DNA from: Herminiimonas arsenicoxydans
GTDB taxonomy: Bacteria > Pseudomonadota > Gammaproteobacteria > Burkholderiales > Burkholderiaceae_D
DNA length: 64,000 nucleotides
Assembly (NCBI GenBank): GCA_000026125.1
Contig: CU207211.1
Location: forward strand, 868,001-932,000
Direction: 5' to 3'
Position numbers and translations under genes: made by a program. Numbering within the stretch: the first letter of the stretch is position 1; each line of letters begins with the position of its first letter. The notes under the pieces are model-generated. The model made no database searches, was not told where the DNA came from, and worked only from the letters and a program-made list of their open reading frames with translations. Positions 1 to 8,318 of the stretch are shown in pieces.

Positions 1-1
1 C

Positions 2-232
2 AATGCCGGCGCCGCATCCGTGGCCTATGCGCTGGCCATCAATCCGGTCATCGGCGCGGGCACTTTTCTGGCGCAACTATTCCTGCGCGAACCACTGGCG
101 CGTGCGTTTACGTATGAATATACAATTACCGGACCATGGAGCGATCCGAACGTGGCCAAGGTCGATCGCAAGACGGAACCGGTTCCGGTTGCGCCGAAAT
201 CGGGCATTGCAGAACCTGGTACAGAAGGCTGA
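2..232 (+). CDS. C-terminal end of a YhdP/AsmA-like membrane-associated protein (partial)
   Basis: Only the last 76 codons are in the window, so the gene starts upstream. The visible part contains a short hydrophobic stretch followed by a tail of the type found at the end of the large YhdP family (NPVIGAGTFLAQ, then FTYEYTITGPWSDP). YhdP proteins are very long AsmA-like inner-membrane proteins tied to lipid transport to the outer membrane. The next gene starts 3 bases after this stop codon, so the two are probably cotranscribed. Family assignment rests on the tail alone. Confidence 0.7.
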   Translation, partial: NAGAASVAYALAINPVIGAGTFLAQLFLREPLARAFTYEYTITGPWSDPNVAKVDRKTEPVPVAPKSGIAEPGTEG

Positions 233-235
233 ATC

Positions 236-1045
236 ATGACAAATTCCCTGGCGCGCGTAGCAGCCATACAAATGGTGTCCACACCCTCGGTTGAAGAAAA
301 TATCGTCACTGCACGCCGCCTGATTGCAGACGCGGCAAGCCAGGGCGCGAGCCTTATTCTGCTGCCTGAATATTGGGCGGCAATGGGCATGCATGAAAAT
401 GACAAGCTCGGCCTGGCGGAACAAATCGATGCCGGTCCGATCCAGTCCTTCATGGCCGCTGCGGCGCGTGAGCATAGCGTGTGGCTGATAGGCGGCACGC
501 TGCCGATGGCGGCATCGGCAGCCGACAAGGTGCTGAATACCACGATGGTCTACAACCCGGCTGGCGAACGGGTCAAACGCTACGACAAGATTCATCTGTT
601 CAGCTTTACCAGGGGCACGGAATCGTATGATGAAGCGCGCACGATTGCGCACGGCACCGAGGTCACGACTTTCGACGCGCCGTTCGGCAAGGTGGGTTTG
701 TCGGTTTGCTATGACCTGCGTTTCCCCGAGCTGTATCGGGCGATGGGTGATTGCATGCTGATCGTGGTGCCGGCTGCATTTACCTATACAACCGGCAAGG
801 CGCATTGGGAAATTCTGCTGCGCGCGCGCGCCATTGAAAACCAGTGCTACGTGCTGGCAGCGGCACAGGGCGGGCGGCATCGGAATGGCCGCACAACATG
901 GGGACACAGCATGCTGATCGACCCCTGGGGTGAAATCAAGGATGTGCTGGCAGAGGGCGAAGGCCTTGTAATCGGCGATATCGAACCCCATCATTTAACA
1001 GGTATCCGTGAAAATCTTCCGGCCTTGAAACATCGCAAGTTATAA
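236..1045 (+). CDS. Nitrilase-superfamily carbon-nitrogen hydrolase (Nit2/deaminated glutathione amidase-like)
   Basis: This 269-residue protein has the three residues of the nitrilase superfamily catalytic triad in family context: Glu45 in LLPEYW, Lys118 in RYDKIHLF and Cys158 in LSVCYDLRFPELYR. Length and motifs fit the Nit1/Nit2 branch, which removes the amide from deaminated glutathione or omega-amides such as alpha-ketoglutaramate in the cytosol. It follows the YhdP-like gene by 3 bases and precedes tldD by about 100 bases. The exact substrate cannot be read from the sequence. Confidence 0.88.
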   Translation: MTNSLARVAAIQMVSTPSVEENIVTARRLIADAASQGASLILLPEYWAAMGMHENDKLGLAEQIDAGPIQSFMAAAAREHSVWLIGGTLPMAASAADKVLNTTMVYNPAGERVKRYDKIHLFSFTRGTESYDEARTIAHGTEVTTFDAPFGKVGLSVCYDLRFPELYRAMGDCMLIVVPAAFTYTTGKAHWEILLRARAIENQCYVLAAAQGGRHRNGRTTWGHSMLIDPWGEIKDVLAEGEGLVIGDIEPHHLTGIRENLPALKHRKL

Positions 1046-1145
1046 ACAAGTTGCGGCGCTGGCGGGGCGGAAGCGCCAGATGCTCTACAATTCGTTATCC
1101 GAATCAATTTTGTTTGCGCTTCAACGCGCGAATGGCAAATAAACA

Positions 1146-2606
1146 ATGACTCCATTTGAACCAAATCTCCAGACTCTGGCCGTCGCGCGCGATGTCTTGC
1201 TGACGCCTTTCGGTCTTGATGAATCCGTGCTGATCAAGACCCTGGGCACGATGTTTACGCATCGTGTCGATTATGCAGATTTATATTTTCAATTTACCAA
1301 AAGCGAAGGCTGGAGCCTGGAAGAGGGCATCGTCAAAACCGGCAGTTTCTCCATCGACCAGGGCGTCGGTGTGCGCGCCGTATCGGGCGATAAAACCGCC
1401 TTTTCCTATTCGGATGAAATTTCCGAACGTGCATTGATGGAAGCGGCGATTGCAACGCGCACGATTGCACGGCAGGGCGCAGGCAAGATCAAGGTTGCTT
1501 CAGCCATTCAACAGGTGGGCGGTCGTGATTTGTATTTGCCCAACGATCCGCTGACTTCACTGGATGCGACTGAAAAAGTAAAGCTGCTGGAAAAGATAGA
1601 ACGCATTGCGCGCGCGAAAGATCCGCGTGTGGTGCAGGTAATGGCCGGTCTGGCCGGCGAATACGATGTGGTGCTGGTAGTGCGCAGCGACGGCGTGCTG
1701 GCAGCCGATATTCGTCCTTTGGTGCGCGTCTCGATCACGGTCATTGCAGAACAGAATGGCCGTCGTGAAATGGGTTCCAGCGGCGGCGGCGGTCGTTACA
1801 GCTATGCCTATTTCAGCGATGAGTTGCTGGAGAAATACGCCAGCGAAGCAGTCGCTTCCGCATTGGTGAATCTGGAAGCGCGTCCGGCGCCGGCCGGCCC
1901 GATGACGGTGGTGCTCGGACCTGGCTGGCCGGGCGTGCTGCTGCATGAAGCGATCGGTCACGGACTGGAAGGCGATTTCAATCGCAAGGGTTCGAGCGCA
2001 TTCTCCGGTCGCATAGGCGAACGCGTGGCAGCCAAGGGAGTGACGGTGGTGGATGACGGTACCATCGCCGATCGCCGCGGTTCGTTGAATATCGACGACG
2101 AAGGCAATCCTACCCAATGCACGACGCTGATCGAGGACGGTATCCTGAAAGGCTATATTCAGGACACGATGAATGCGCGCCTGATGAACATGCCGGTAAC
2201 CGGCAATGCGCGGCGCGAATCGTTTGCGCATCTGCCGATGCCGCGCATGACGAATACCTATATGCTGGGCGGCGACAAGGACCCGGCGGAAATTCTGGCA
2301 TCGGTCAAGAACGGTTTGTACGCAGTGAATTTCGGCGGCGGTCAGGTCGACATCACCAATGGCAAGTTCGTGTTTTCAGCCAGCGAAGCCTATATGATCG
2401 AAAACGGCAAGGTGACCTATCCGGTCAAGGGCGCCACTCTGATCGGCAACGGTCCCGACGTCTTGAATCGGGTCTCCATGATAGGCAACGACATGAGCCT
2501 CGACAGCGGCGTTGGCGTATGCGGCAAGGAAGGTCAGAGCGTGCCGGTCGGCGTTGGTCAGCCTACCCTGCGTATCGACGGTGTGACGGTAGGCGGCACG
2601 GCTTGA
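1146..2606 (+). CDS. tldD: Metalloprotease TldD
   Basis: The 486-residue product is full length for TldD, the partner of TldE/PmbA in a cytosolic zinc protease that degrades unfolded peptides and matures some modified peptides. The zinc motif HEAIGH is present with His267, Glu268 and His272, followed by the family sequence [16 protein letters not shown]. The C-terminal [15 protein letters not shown] segment carries the conserved family cysteine. No tldE is in the window. The gene is followed by the aroG leader region rather than by its own clear terminator. Confidence 0.96.
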   Translation: MTPFEPNLQTLAVARDVLLTPFGLDESVLIKTLGTMFTHRVDYADLYFQFTKSEGWSLEEGIVKTGSFSIDQGVGVRAVSGDKTAFSYSDEISERALMEAAIATRTIARQGAGKIKVASAIQQVGGRDLYLPNDPLTSLDATEKVKLLEKIERIARAKDPRVVQVMAGLAGEYDVVLVVRSDGVLAADIRPLVRVSITVIAEQNGRREMGSSGGGGRYSYAYFSDELLEKYASEAVASALVNLEARPAPAGPMTVVLGPGWPGVLLHEAIGHGLEGDFNRKGSSAFSGRIGERVAAKGVTVVDDGTIADRRGSLNIDDEGNPTQCTTLIEDGILKGYIQDTMNARLMNMPVTGNARRESFAHLPMPRMTNTYMLGGDKDPAEILASVKNGLYAVNFGGGQVDITNGKFVFSASEAYMIENGKVTYPVKGATLIGNGPDVLNRVSMIGNDMSLDSGVGVCGKEGQSVPVGVGQPTLRIDGVTVGGTA

Positions 2607-2664
2607 TGTTTGTTGGCATTCGGCCATGATTTGCCTGAGTGCCAACTGATTTATCAAGCTTTTC

Positions 2665-2693
2665 TTGCCAAATTACGTGATTTATTGCACTAT
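2665..2693 (+). promoter_or_regulatory. Possible promoter for the aroG leader transcript
   Basis: A TTGCCA hexamer at 2665-2670 is separated by 17 bases from CACTAT at 2688-2693, which would start transcription near 2700, about 25 bases before the leader peptide. The minus 10 element is a poor match (3 of 6), so this is tentative. Confidence 0.3.
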
Positions 2694-2725
2694 TGCCGAC
2701 AGATAAAACGAAATTCAGTACAGAC

Positions 2726-2797
2726 ATGACCGCATTGCGCTTCCAATTTTACTTTTACTTTAGCTATTCCAGCCCAACGGCGGTGGAGAAGCGGTAA
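2726..2797 (+). CDS. Phe/Tyr-rich leader peptide of the aroG attenuator
   Basis: This short frame encodes 23 residues beginning MTALRFQFYFYFSYSS and ending in EKR. From codon 6 to codon 14, seven of nine codons specify Phe or Tyr (FQFYFYFSY), a density expected of an amino-acid-sensing leader peptide such as those of pheA, pheST and trp operons. It lies about 100 bases before the DAHP synthase start and just before alternative hairpins that end in a terminator. No strong Shine-Dalgarno sequence precedes the ATG, which is the main weakness. Function is inferred from composition and position. Confidence 0.75.
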   Translation: MTALRFQFYFYFSYSSPTAVEKR

Positions 2798-2866
2798 GCG
2801 CGCAGGTAAAAAAGCTTAAACCGAAATTCTTTAAATAACCGCCCGCGATGGCGGTTTTTTATTTTT
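2729..2866 (+). promoter_or_regulatory. Transcription attenuator upstream of aroG (segments 1-4)
   Basis: Four short segments can pair in the classical way. Segment 1 is ACCGC at 2729-2733 inside the leader peptide, segment 2 is GGCGGT at 2779-2784, segment 3 is ACCGCC at 2838-2843 and segment 4 is GGCGGT at 2850-2855. Segments 3 and 4 form the terminator stem followed by six T residues. Segment 2 has the same sequence as segment 4, so it can capture segment 3 as an antiterminator. A ribosome stalled on the Phe/Tyr codons would cover segment 1 and free segment 2. The pairings are seen in the sequence; the mechanism is inference. Confidence 0.7.
2837..2861 (+). terminator. Intrinsic terminator arm of the aroG attenuator
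   Basis: AACCGCC at 2837-2843 pairs with GGCGGTT at 2850-2856 around a six-base loop, and the stem runs into a T tract. It sits only about 35 bases before the aroG start codon, where a terminator makes sense mainly as a regulated one. Confidence 0.75.
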
Positions 2867-2894
2867 AGCAAACAGATTTTGACTGGAGAAAAAC

Positions 2895-3959
2895 ATGCCG
2901 CGTACAGATGACTTACGGATTAAAGAAATGAAAGAACTGACGCCCCCATCGCATTTGATACGCGAACTGGGTATCTCCGAAAAAGCGGAGACAACAGTTG
3001 CTGATGCGCGCATCGCGCTGCATCGCATCTTGCACGGTCAGGATGATCGCCTGATGGTGGTCATCGGGCCATGCTCGATACATGACACTACAGCGGCGAT
3101 GGAGTATGCGAATCGTCTGGTGAAGGAACGTGCGCGTTTTGCCGGCGAACTGGAAATCGTGATGCGCGTCTATTTCGAGAAGCCACGCACCACGGTCGGC
3201 TGGAAGGGCTTGATCAACGATCCGTACATGGACAACAGCTTCCGCATTAATGAAGGTTTGCACATTGCGCGCGAATTGCTGCTGAACATCAATGAACTCG
3301 GCCTGCCGGCTGGAACTGAATTCCTTGACGTGATCAGTCCGCAATACATTGCCGACCTGATCAGCTGGGGCGCGATCGGCGCACGCACGACGGAATCACA
3401 GATTCATCGCGAACTGGCTTCCGGTTTGTCCTGTCCGGTCGGTTTCAAGAACGGTACCGACGGTAACGTGAAAATCGCAGTCGATGCGATCAAGGCTGCG
3501 TCACAGTCGCATCATTTCCTGTCAGTGACCAAGGGCGGCCATTCGGCTATCGTCTCGACCAGCGGCAATGAAGATTGCCACATCATTCTGCGCGGCGGTA
3601 AAACGCCTAACTACGATGCGGCCAGCGTAGAGCAGGCATGCAAGGATATCGCAGCGAACGGTCTGGCATCGCGTCTGATGATCGATACGTCGCACGCCAA
3701 CAGCTCGAAAAAACCGGAAAATCAAATCCCGGTGTGCGCCGATATCGCACAGCAGATTGCCGGCGGCGATACGCGTATCGTCGGTGTGATGATCGAGTCG
3801 CACCTGGTCGCCGGTCGCCAGGATCTGATCCCGGGCAAGGAACTAGTTTATGGTCAGTCGGTGACTGATGGCTGCATCAGCTGGGAAGACAGCCTGGGTG
3901 TGCTGGAAGGTTTGGCAGAAGCAGTCAAACAACGCCGCCTCAAGGATCCGGACGCATAA
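2895..3959 (+). CDS. aroG: Class I 3-deoxy-7-phosphoheptulonate (DAHP) synthase
   Basis: The 354-residue product is a full-length AroG/AroF/AroH-type enzyme that condenses phosphoenolpyruvate and erythrose 4-phosphate in the first step of the shikimate pathway. The metal-binding cysteine is Cys60 in VVIGPCSIHD, and the substrate motif FEKPRTTVGWKG follows. A Shine-Dalgarno-like GGAG lies just before the ATG. The leader peptide points to control by phenylalanine and/or tyrosine supply at the level of transcription; allosteric specificity (Phe, Tyr or Trp) cannot be decided by eye. Confidence 0.96.
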   Translation: MPRTDDLRIKEMKELTPPSHLIRELGISEKAETTVADARIALHRILHGQDDRLMVVIGPCSIHDTTAAMEYANRLVKERARFAGELEIVMRVYFEKPRTTVGWKGLINDPYMDNSFRINEGLHIARELLLNINELGLPAGTEFLDVISPQYIADLISWGAIGARTTESQIHRELASGLSCPVGFKNGTDGNVKIAVDAIKAASQSHHFLSVTKGGHSAIVSTSGNEDCHIILRGGKTPNYDAASVEQACKDIAANGLASRLMIDTSHANSSKKPENQIPVCADIAQQIAGGDTRIVGVMIESHLVAGRQDLIPGKELVYGQSVTDGCISWEDSLGVLEGLAEAVKQRRLKDPDA

Positions 3960-3979
3960 GCGACTGCAGTAAAAAATAC

Positions 3980-4011
3980 AAAACGGGCACTGAATTCAGT
4001 GCCCGTTTTTT
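3980..4011. terminator. Bidirectional terminator between aroG and the aspartyl protease gene
   Basis: A perfect palindrome with arms AAAACGGGCACTGAA and TTCAGTGCCCGTTTT is flanked by A and T runs, so it can end transcription from both converging genes. Confidence 0.9.
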
Positions 4012-4024
4012 ATTGCATTCGATT

Positions 4025-4657
4025 TTAATAGCGTTTGGTCAGAACCATCTGCTCGCCTTCACGCCGCATCTCGGTGCGGTTCAAAAATGACATGCCGAGC
4101 AAGGCAAAGGTCAGTCCGTTTTCCTGCACCAGCGCATCCACCTGGTTCAGCGTGATATCGCCGATCTTGACCGAGTTCAGCACCACCTGATAGGCCGTCA
4201 CGACGCCGTTTGCAGTATTGACATAGGCAGTCTGTCCTTTCCTGTAATCGATGCCCAGACGGCGCGCATCCGCTGCGGGCAAGGCAATCAGCGAGGCGCC
4301 GGTATCGACCAGCATGCGCATCGTGCCGCCGTTGATCTGTCCCTGCACCATGAAATGACCGCGACCGTCGGCTTGCAAGGTCACGCTGCTGGCGCCTGAT
4401 GGAGCAATGCGGTTCACATGTCCGCCTATATCGATGCGCTGCTTTTTGCCCTCGGTATCGAAAGTGGCGGTGGTTTGATTGACGTCTACCAGCCTGATGC
4501 CTGGCCTGACCGTATTGCCGACGGTGTAGGTTTTGGGTGAGCCGCCGTCGATGACCAGCACCGCCTTGCCGGGGAACAGACCGATCACGCTGATATCCGC
4601 CGCCTGCACTTGCAGCGCGACGCAGCTAAGGAGGGATGCGAGCAGCGGTAGTTTCAT
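4025..4657 (-). CDS. Exported retropepsin-like aspartic protease (clan AA, TIGR02281 type)
   Basis: Reading from the ATG at 4657 gives 210 residues with a clear signal peptide (MKLPLLASLLSCVALQVQA), which is why this start is preferred over a frame extension 50 codons longer that would bury it. The active-site motif is Asp118-Thr119-Gly120 in MLVDTGASLIALP, typical of single-domain bacterial retropepsin-like proteins that work as dimers. Location is probably periplasmic. The substrate is unknown. The gene converges with aroG across a shared terminator. Confidence 0.8.
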   Translation of the reverse strand: MKLPLLASLLSCVALQVQAADISVIGLFPGKAVLVIDGGSPKTYTVGNTVRPGIRLVDVNQTTATFDTEGKKQRIDIGGHVNRIAPSGASSVTLQADGRGHFMVQGQINGGTMRMLVDTGASLIALPAADARRLGIDYRKGQTAYVNTANGVVTAYQVVLNSVKIGDITLNQVDALVQENGLTFALLGMSFLNRTEMRREGEQMVLTKRY

Positions 4658-4836
4658 GGCAGAGTTCAATGTTATGAAAGCAATGATTCTGTCACGAAAT
4701 TCCCGCAGTTTGGAAGGAACGTGGCGATGCCGTGGAAAATTGTCGCGAAAGCGTCTACATGAATCCGTCCCGGCTGAAACAGTCGCGCCAAAATGCCGGA
4801 TCGGCATGACGCGACGGTTGCAGCGGGGTAGAGGGT

Positions 4837-5322
4837 CTAGTCGCGGAAGTTGTTGAACTCCAGCGGCAGATCGGCGACTTCCTTGCGCAACAAGGCCATT
4901 GCATCCTGCAAATCGTCGCGCTTGGCACCGGTGACGCGCACCGCATCGCCCTGGATGCTGGCTTGCACTTTCATCTTGCTGTCCTTGAGGATGCGCACGA
5001 TTTTCTTGGCCGCTTCGGTTTCGATGCCGTTCTTGATCTTGACGACTTGCTTGACCTTGTCGCCGCCGATTTTTTCTATCTTGCCGCGATCGAGGAAGCG
5101 TACGTCGACATTGCGTTTGACCAGCTTGTTGGTCAGCACGTCCAACACCTGATTCAGCTGAAATTCAGAATCCGCATACACGGTCAGGTCGCGTTCTTTT
5201 TGCTCGACGCGGGCATCGCTGCCCTTGAAGTCAAAACGGGTCGTGATTTCTTTTCCTGCCTGATCGACGGCATTCTTGACTTCAACCATATTGGCTTCGG
5301 AGACGGTATCAAAAGATGGCAT
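4837..5322 (-). CDS. yajQ: YajQ family nucleotide/cyclic-di-GMP binding protein
   Basis: This 161-residue protein matches YajQ/UPF0234 throughout, from [20 protein letters not shown] at the start to the [10 protein letters not shown] end. Family members bind nucleotides, and some Xanthomonas and other proteobacterial members bind cyclic di-GMP and act with transcription factors. The gene is divergent from murB across 143 bases. Confidence 0.95.
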
Positions 5323-5451
5323 GATGATTTCCTTTTTTATTGCCTGGCTCGCGGCAGATGCCGGCGAAACGCCAGATGGTTCGTTCAGATCGCGTATCTG
5401 ATGAGTCCGTCATTCTAGCGGACAAAAAACCGAGGGGATAGGGCTGCAAGA

Positions 5452-5457
5452 TATAAT
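5452..5457 (+). promoter_or_regulatory. TATAAT element directly upstream of murB
   Basis: A perfect minus 10 hexamer ends 8 bases before the murB ATG, so transcription would begin at or next to the start codon and the message would be leaderless or nearly so. No recognisable minus 35 box or Shine-Dalgarno sequence is seen. Confidence 0.45.
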
Positions 5458-5465
5458 CGCCCCCT

Positions 5466-6494
5466 ATGACTCATTCTCTACCGCTTCAGTACGATGTTTC
5501 CCTGCGCAACCATAATACCTTCGGGGTGGAGGCTCGCGCGCATGCCTATCTGCCGGTGACATCGGCCGGCGCACTGGAAACAGTGCAGCGCGATGCCGGG
5601 CTGGCAGCCCTGCCGCGCCTGATACTCGGCGGCGGCAGCAATATCTTGCTGACGCGGGATTTTCCAGGCCTGGTGCTGCATATGGAAAACAGGGGAATCG
5701 AGATTGTCGGCGAAGATGAGGATGCCACCTATGTGCGCGCCGCTGCCGGCGAGAACTGGCATCAGTTCGTGCTATGGACGCTGGCGCACGGTTTGGGCGG
5801 ACTGGAAAATCTGTCGCTGATTCCCGGCAGCGTCGGCGCTGCGCCGATACAGAATATCGGCGCCTACGGTATCGAACTCAAGGACAGGTTTCATGCGCTG
5901 ACGCTGTTCGATTTTGCAACCGGTGAACGCACGACACTGAACAAGGCTGAATGCATGTTCGGCTATCGCGATAGCGTGTTCAAACACCGTTTGCGCGATC
6001 GTGCGGCGGTGCTGGATGTGACCTTTGCCTTGCCGAAAAAATGGCAGGCTGCGATACGTTATGCAGATGTAAGCAACGAGCTTGCAGCACGCAAGATAGT
6101 CGAGCCGACTGCCGGACAGATCAGTGATGCTGTCATCGCGATTCGCACCCGCAAATTGCCCGATCCCGCTGTGATCGGCAATGCCGGCAGCTTTTTCAAG
6201 AATCCGCTGGTAACAGCGAAGCAACGCGATGCCTTGCTGACGAAGTACCCGCAACTGGTGAGCTACGCGCAGCCTGATGGCAGCGTCAAGCTGGCGGCGG
6301 GCTGGCTAATCGATCAGTGCGGCTGGAAGGGCAGGACGGCCGGTGCAGCCGGCGTGTATGAGAATCAGGCGCTGGTACTGGTGAATCGCGGCGGTGCGAG
6401 CGGCGCAGACATTGCGCAACTGGCAAACGCGATTCAGGAAGATGTTGCCCAGCGTTTTGATGTGATGCTTGAGCCGGAACCGATTTTCCTTTGA
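5466..6494 (+). CDS. murB: UDP-N-acetylmuramate dehydrogenase MurB (type I)
   Basis: The 342-residue flavoprotein reduces UDP-N-acetylglucosamine enolpyruvate to UDP-MurNAc in cytosolic peptidoglycan precursor synthesis. The FAD-binding sequences [10 protein letters not shown] and [18 protein letters not shown] are present, as is the catalytic serine region NAGSFFKNP and the C-terminal LEPEPIFL glutamates. Length fits type I MurB of E. coli. There is no Shine-Dalgarno sequence in front of the ATG. Confidence 0.97.
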   Translation: MTHSLPLQYDVSLRNHNTFGVEARAHAYLPVTSAGALETVQRDAGLAALPRLILGGGSNILLTRDFPGLVLHMENRGIEIVGEDEDATYVRAAAGENWHQFVLWTLAHGLGGLENLSLIPGSVGAAPIQNIGAYGIELKDRFHALTLFDFATGERTTLNKAECMFGYRDSVFKHRLRDRAAVLDVTFALPKKWQAAIRYADVSNELAARKIVEPTAGQISDAVIAIRTRKLPDPAVIGNAGSFFKNPLVTAKQRDALLTKYPQLVSYAQPDGSVKLAAGWLIDQCGWKGRTAGAAGVYENQALVLVNRGGASGADIAQLANAIQEDVAQRFDVMLEPEPIFL

Positions 6495-6510
6495 TGCTCA
6501 GGACATAAAA

Positions 6511-6822
6511 ATGGATACGAAAATGTTGTGGCCCGTACTGGGCACATATATCACGCTGAGCGTGCTGGCCTTTGCTGCTTACGCAATCGACAAGGCGGCA
6601 GCGCGCAAGGGCGAATGGCGGATTAGCGAAAGCAATCTGCACTTGCTGGATTTGCTGGGCGGTTGGCCCGGTGGATGGCTGGCGCAGAAATTCTTGCGAC
6701 ATAAATCAGGCAAACGATCGTTCCAGCGCATTTACTGGATCACGGTAGTACTGCATTGTTGTGCGCTGGCGTGGCTGCTGTCGCCATATGGCAGTGCTAC
6801 GCTGAACGCTATCGGTCGCTAA
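6511..6822 (+). CDS. DUF1294 small membrane protein
   Basis: The start at 6511 follows an AGGA element at a normal distance, giving about 103 residues. Two or three hydrophobic segments surround the motif YAIDKAAARKGEWRISESNLH and the GGWPGGWLAQ and FLRHKSGKRSFQ sequences typical of DUF1294. In many relatives this domain is fused to a cold-shock domain; here it stands alone. The gene is 16 bases after murB and ends before a strong terminator. Function is unknown. Confidence 0.82.
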   Translation: MDTKMLWPVLGTYITLSVLAFAAYAIDKAAARKGEWRISESNLHLLDLLGGWPGGWLAQKFLRHKSGKRSFQRIYWITVVLHCCALAWLLSPYGSATLNAIGR

Positions 6823-6841
6823 GCTGGCGCCACAGGACGTA

Positions 6842-6877
6842 AAAAAGCCCGGCTGCGTAAATGCAGCCGGGCTTTTT
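6842..6877. terminator. Terminator after the DUF1294 gene
   Basis: The stem AAAAAGCCCGGCTGC pairs with GCAGCCGGGCTTTTT around a six-base loop, with A and T runs on both sides, so it may also serve the minus-strand operon ending at 6967. Confidence 0.9.
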
Positions 6878-6966
6878 AATTCAGCGTGTCTATACTGTTT
6901 CGCTACCGAAGTTTGAATCTCGCCTCCGCATGCATGTGACATGAGAGGGTGGCACGGATATTCGCG

Positions 6967-8271
6967 CTACTTGGACAGATAGCGATTCTTGTCCTTGTCC
7001 TGCAGGAAGATTTGCGTGTAATGCCCGATAGTCGCGCTGGCATATTGTTCTTCGCCATAGTTGCGGCAGGGTACGCAGGCATAGCGCGGAATCTGCACGG
7101 CCAGGATGTGATTGTGCGTATCGTCGCAGCGCGAATCGATCACCACGGTGCCGCCGCAATCCGGACATGAACGTACCGTTTCATTGATGGTTTCGCGGAT
7201 GCCGTCGGTATCGTAGTAGACATCCATGCTGCGCTTGTGGAACTCCTGTTCAGGATAGACCTGCTCGCGCAGCGTGTGCCGATTGTTCCAGTGATGGAAA
7301 GTCGCATCCTTCAGTTTTTCCAGATACGCGGTAATGTTCGCTGGTTGCTTCTGGCTTTCGGCGTCGTAGTCCGGTTCCTTGATGTGGCTGAAATCCATGC
7401 CTGCCATCGCCAGGATGATGCCGGTATTGATGTAAGGCAGCGCGGTTTCAATTGAGTAGCCGCCTTCCAGTACCGCCAAATCCGGCGCCAGTCGCTGATT
7501 GAGTACCGCATAGCCATGCGCGGTAAACTTCATGTTCGTGATCGGATCGGAGTAATGATTATCCTGTCCGGCCGAATTGATGATCAGGTCAGGTTTGAAC
7601 TCATCCAGGATAGGCATGACGATTTCATCCAGCACATACAGGAAGCCTTCTTCGCAAGTATCTGGCGGCATAGGCAGGTTGATCGTGGTGCCGAAGGCAT
7701 TCGGTCCGCCGAGCTCGTCCGCAAAGCCGGAGCCGGGATAGAGGGTGCGGCCATCCTGATGCATGGATATGAACAGCGTATTCGGATCGTGCCAGAAAAT
7801 ATCCTGCGAACCATCGCCATGATGGCAATCGGTATCGATGATCGCAATTTTCTTCACGCCATACTTGTGGCGGATGTACTCGACCATGATCGCTTCCATG
7901 TTCAACGTGCAAAAGCCACGGCTGCCATGCACGACACGGAATGAGTGGTGGCCGCAGGGACGCACTAGTGCAAAGGCGTTATCCACTTCCTTCGTCATCA
8001 CCTTGTCCGCTGCCGTAATGCAGCCGCCTACGGCAATCAGATGCGACGCATGCACGATCTCGTCGATACCCGGCACGCAGAAATGCACGCGCTGTATGTC
8101 TTCAGCAGTGGCGACGCCGGGCTTGAATTCCTTGATATTGTCGAAGTCCAGCAGACCTTCTTCGAACACCTGATCCTGCGTGTACAACAGCCGTTCTTCG
8201 CGCTCCGGATGCGTCGGTGAAATCGCATAATCGAATGCCGGGAAAAATACCAGTCCTGTTTTTTTCTTCAC
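6967..8271 (-). CDS. Histone-deacetylase-fold amidohydrolase with C-terminal zinc ribbon
   Basis: Residues 1 to about 300 form a class II-like deacetylase fold with all key residues: His108-His109 in CGHHS, zinc ligands Asp148 and His150 in DTDCHHGDG, Asp237 in AGQDNHYSDP and Tyr272 in EGGYS. Bacterial members include acetylpolyamine amidohydrolases and acetoin-utilisation proteins. An unusual tail of about 130 residues ends in CPDCGG (Cys369, Cys372) and CVPC (Cys399, Cys402), which looks like a zinc ribbon. It lies 47 bases downstream of the hydantoinase-like gene. Catalytic activity is likely; the substrate is not known. Confidence 0.85.
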   Translation of the reverse strand: MKKKTGLVFFPAFDYAISPTHPEREERLLYTQDQVFEEGLLDFDNIKEFKPGVATAEDIQRVHFCVPGIDEIVHASHLIAVGGCITAADKVMTKEVDNAFALVRPCGHHSFRVVHGSRGFCTLNMEAIMVEYIRHKYGVKKIAIIDTDCHHGDGSQDIFWHDPNTLFISMHQDGRTLYPGSGFADELGGPNAFGTTINLPMPPDTCEEGFLYVLDEIVMPILDEFKPDLIINSAGQDNHYSDPITNMKFTAHGYAVLNQRLAPDLAVLEGGYSIETALPYINTGIILAMAGMDFSHIKEPDYDAESQKQPANITAYLEKLKDATFHHWNNRHTLREQVYPEQEFHKRSMDVYYDTDGIRETINETVRSCPDCGGTVVIDSRCDDTHNHILAVQIPRYACVPCRNYGEEQYASATIGHYTQIFLQDKDKNRYLSK

Positions 8272-8318
8272 GATGTGTTCCTTCAGACTTGTTCGTACTT
8301 AATATTCGTTGTTCTTGC

